Source: Verrucomicrobia bacterium UBA6354
Lineage (GTDB): Bacteria; Verrucomicrobiota; Kiritimatiellia; RFP12; UBA1067
DNA: 5,399 nucleotides
Assembly: GCA_002440145.1 (NCBI GenBank)
Contig: DJRS01000068.1
Location: forward strand, 1-5,399
Direction: 5' to 3'
Shown: positions 4,739-5,399 of the stretch, piece after piece
How positions within the stretch are numbered: the stretch's first letter is position 1
Layout: every line of letters begins with the position of its first letter
The notes under the pieces: generated by a model
What the model saw: the letters and a program-made list of their open reading frames with translations, nothing else
What the model was told of the DNA's origin: nothing
Databases searched by the model: none
Position numbers and translations under genes: made by a program

Positions 4739-5399
4739 ATGGCAATGACAATGACACAAAAGATCTTCGCGGCGCACGCCGGAAGAGACGAAGTCCACGC
4801 GGGCGAGCTCGTCATGGCGAAGCTCGACCTCGTGCTCGGCAACGACATCACGACGCCCGTGGCGATCGGCGCGTTCCCGAAGTTCGGCAAGGAGAAAGTC
4901 TTCGACAAGACGAAGATCGCCCTCGTCCCGGACCACTTCACGCCGAACAAGGACATCAAGGCCGCGGCGCAATGCGCGTGCATGCGGGCTTTCGCGCGGG
5001 AGCAGGGCATCGTCAACTACTTCGAGGTCGGGCACGACTGCGGCATCGAGCACGCGCTTCTGCCCGAGAAGGGGCTTGTCACGGCGGGCGACCTGGTGAT
5101 CGGCGCGGACAGCCACACCTGCACGTACGGGGCACTGGGCGCGTTCTCGACGGGCGTCGGGTCGACGGATATGGCCGCCGGCATGAGCGCGGGCGAGACG
5201 TGGTTCCGCGTGCCTTCCGCCATCCAGGTCGTCCTCAAGGGACGTCCGCGCAAGTGGGTCGGCGGCAAGGACGTCATTCTGCATCTGATTGGCCTCATCG
5301 GCGTGGACGGCGCGCGCTACCAGTCGCTCGAATTCACGGGTGAGGGCGTCGCCGCGCTTTCCATGGACGACCGCTTCTCGATCGCGAACATGGCGATCG
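4739..5399 (+). CDS. leuC: 3-isopropylmalate dehydratase large subunit, compact type (partial, 3' end outside window)
   Basis: With LeuD, this aconitase-superfamily subunit interconverts 2- and 3-isopropylmalate using a [4Fe-4S] cluster. The first 220 residues are present, about half of the ~420 typical of this compact homoaconitase-like family, and no stop occurs before the window edge. Typical family features are DHFTPNKDIKAA, GIEHALLPEKG, and GADSHTCTYGALGAFSTGVGSTDMA. In the last of these, Cys128 of HTCT is the first cluster ligand. The other two cysteines of the family lie beyond the edge. EVGHDCG is slightly longer than the EVGRMG-like form I would expect. leuA ends 13 bases upstream and a good Shine-Dalgarno is present, so the two are cotranscribed. 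leuD is expected next. Related enzymes handle citramalate-derived or homoaconitate substrates, but the leuA neighbour favours leucine synthesis. Confidence 0.93.
   Translation, partial: MAMTMTQKIFAAHAGRDEVHAGELVMAKLDLVLGNDITTPVAIGAFPKFGKEKVFDKTKIALVPDHFTPNKDIKAAAQCACMRAFAREQGIVNYFEVGHDCGIEHALLPEKGLVTAGDLVIGADSHTCTYGALGAFSTGVGSTDMAAGMSAGETWFRVPSAIQVVLKGRPRKWVGGKDVILHLIGLIGVDGARYQSLEFTGEGVAALSMDDRFSIANMAI

Noticed and set aside
3112..5016. A 634-codon open frame on the minus strand across leuA and leuC
   Set aside because: It is the antisense shadow of GC-rich codons in well-identified genes; its Arg/His/Val-rich translation resembles no family.

Overview
The window is about 5.4 kb of GC-rich bacterial chromosome with every recognisable gene on the + strand: metK, a hemW-like radical SAM gene, leuA, and the first half of leuC, which runs off the right edge. 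The proteins are ordinary core-metabolism enzymes. LeuC is the compact homoaconitase-like (archaeal/clostridial) type rather than the enterobacterial type. That, plus high GC and consensus sigma-70-like promoters, fits a free-living or gut anaerobe, possibly of the PVC group (Kiritimatiellota/Lentisphaerae-like). The taxonomic guess is inference only.

Layout. Bases 1-535 carry no believable gene but are rich in structure. There are two tandem palindromic repeat units (60-102), a near-perfect 16-bp hairpin (125-164), an AT-rich -10-like box (177-186), and a stretch of about 240 bases (192-435) that folds into consecutive strong hairpins and whose two ends can pair. This last stretch looks like an unrecognised structured RNA. 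A separate good promoter (496-525) then drives metK. Its roughly 70-base leader can form a hairpin and an H-type pseudoknot that reaches the Shine-Dalgarno sequence. hemW begins inside the 3' end of metK (55-base overlap), so the two probably form one transcript.

After hemW there is a gap of about 310 bases with weak hairpins and short palindromes, then a near-consensus promoter (3004-3032) for the leucine genes. leuA is followed after 13 bases by leuC with a good ribosome binding site.

Functionally, MetK makes S-adenosylmethionine (SAM) and the HemW-like protein belongs to the radical SAM family that uses it. LeuA and LeuC catalyse the first two steps of leucine biosynthesis from 2-oxoisovalerate. 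The parts most worth attention are the candidate RNA between 192 and 435, the possible regulatory pseudoknot in the metK leader, and the repeat cluster at the left end. The protein genes are conventional.
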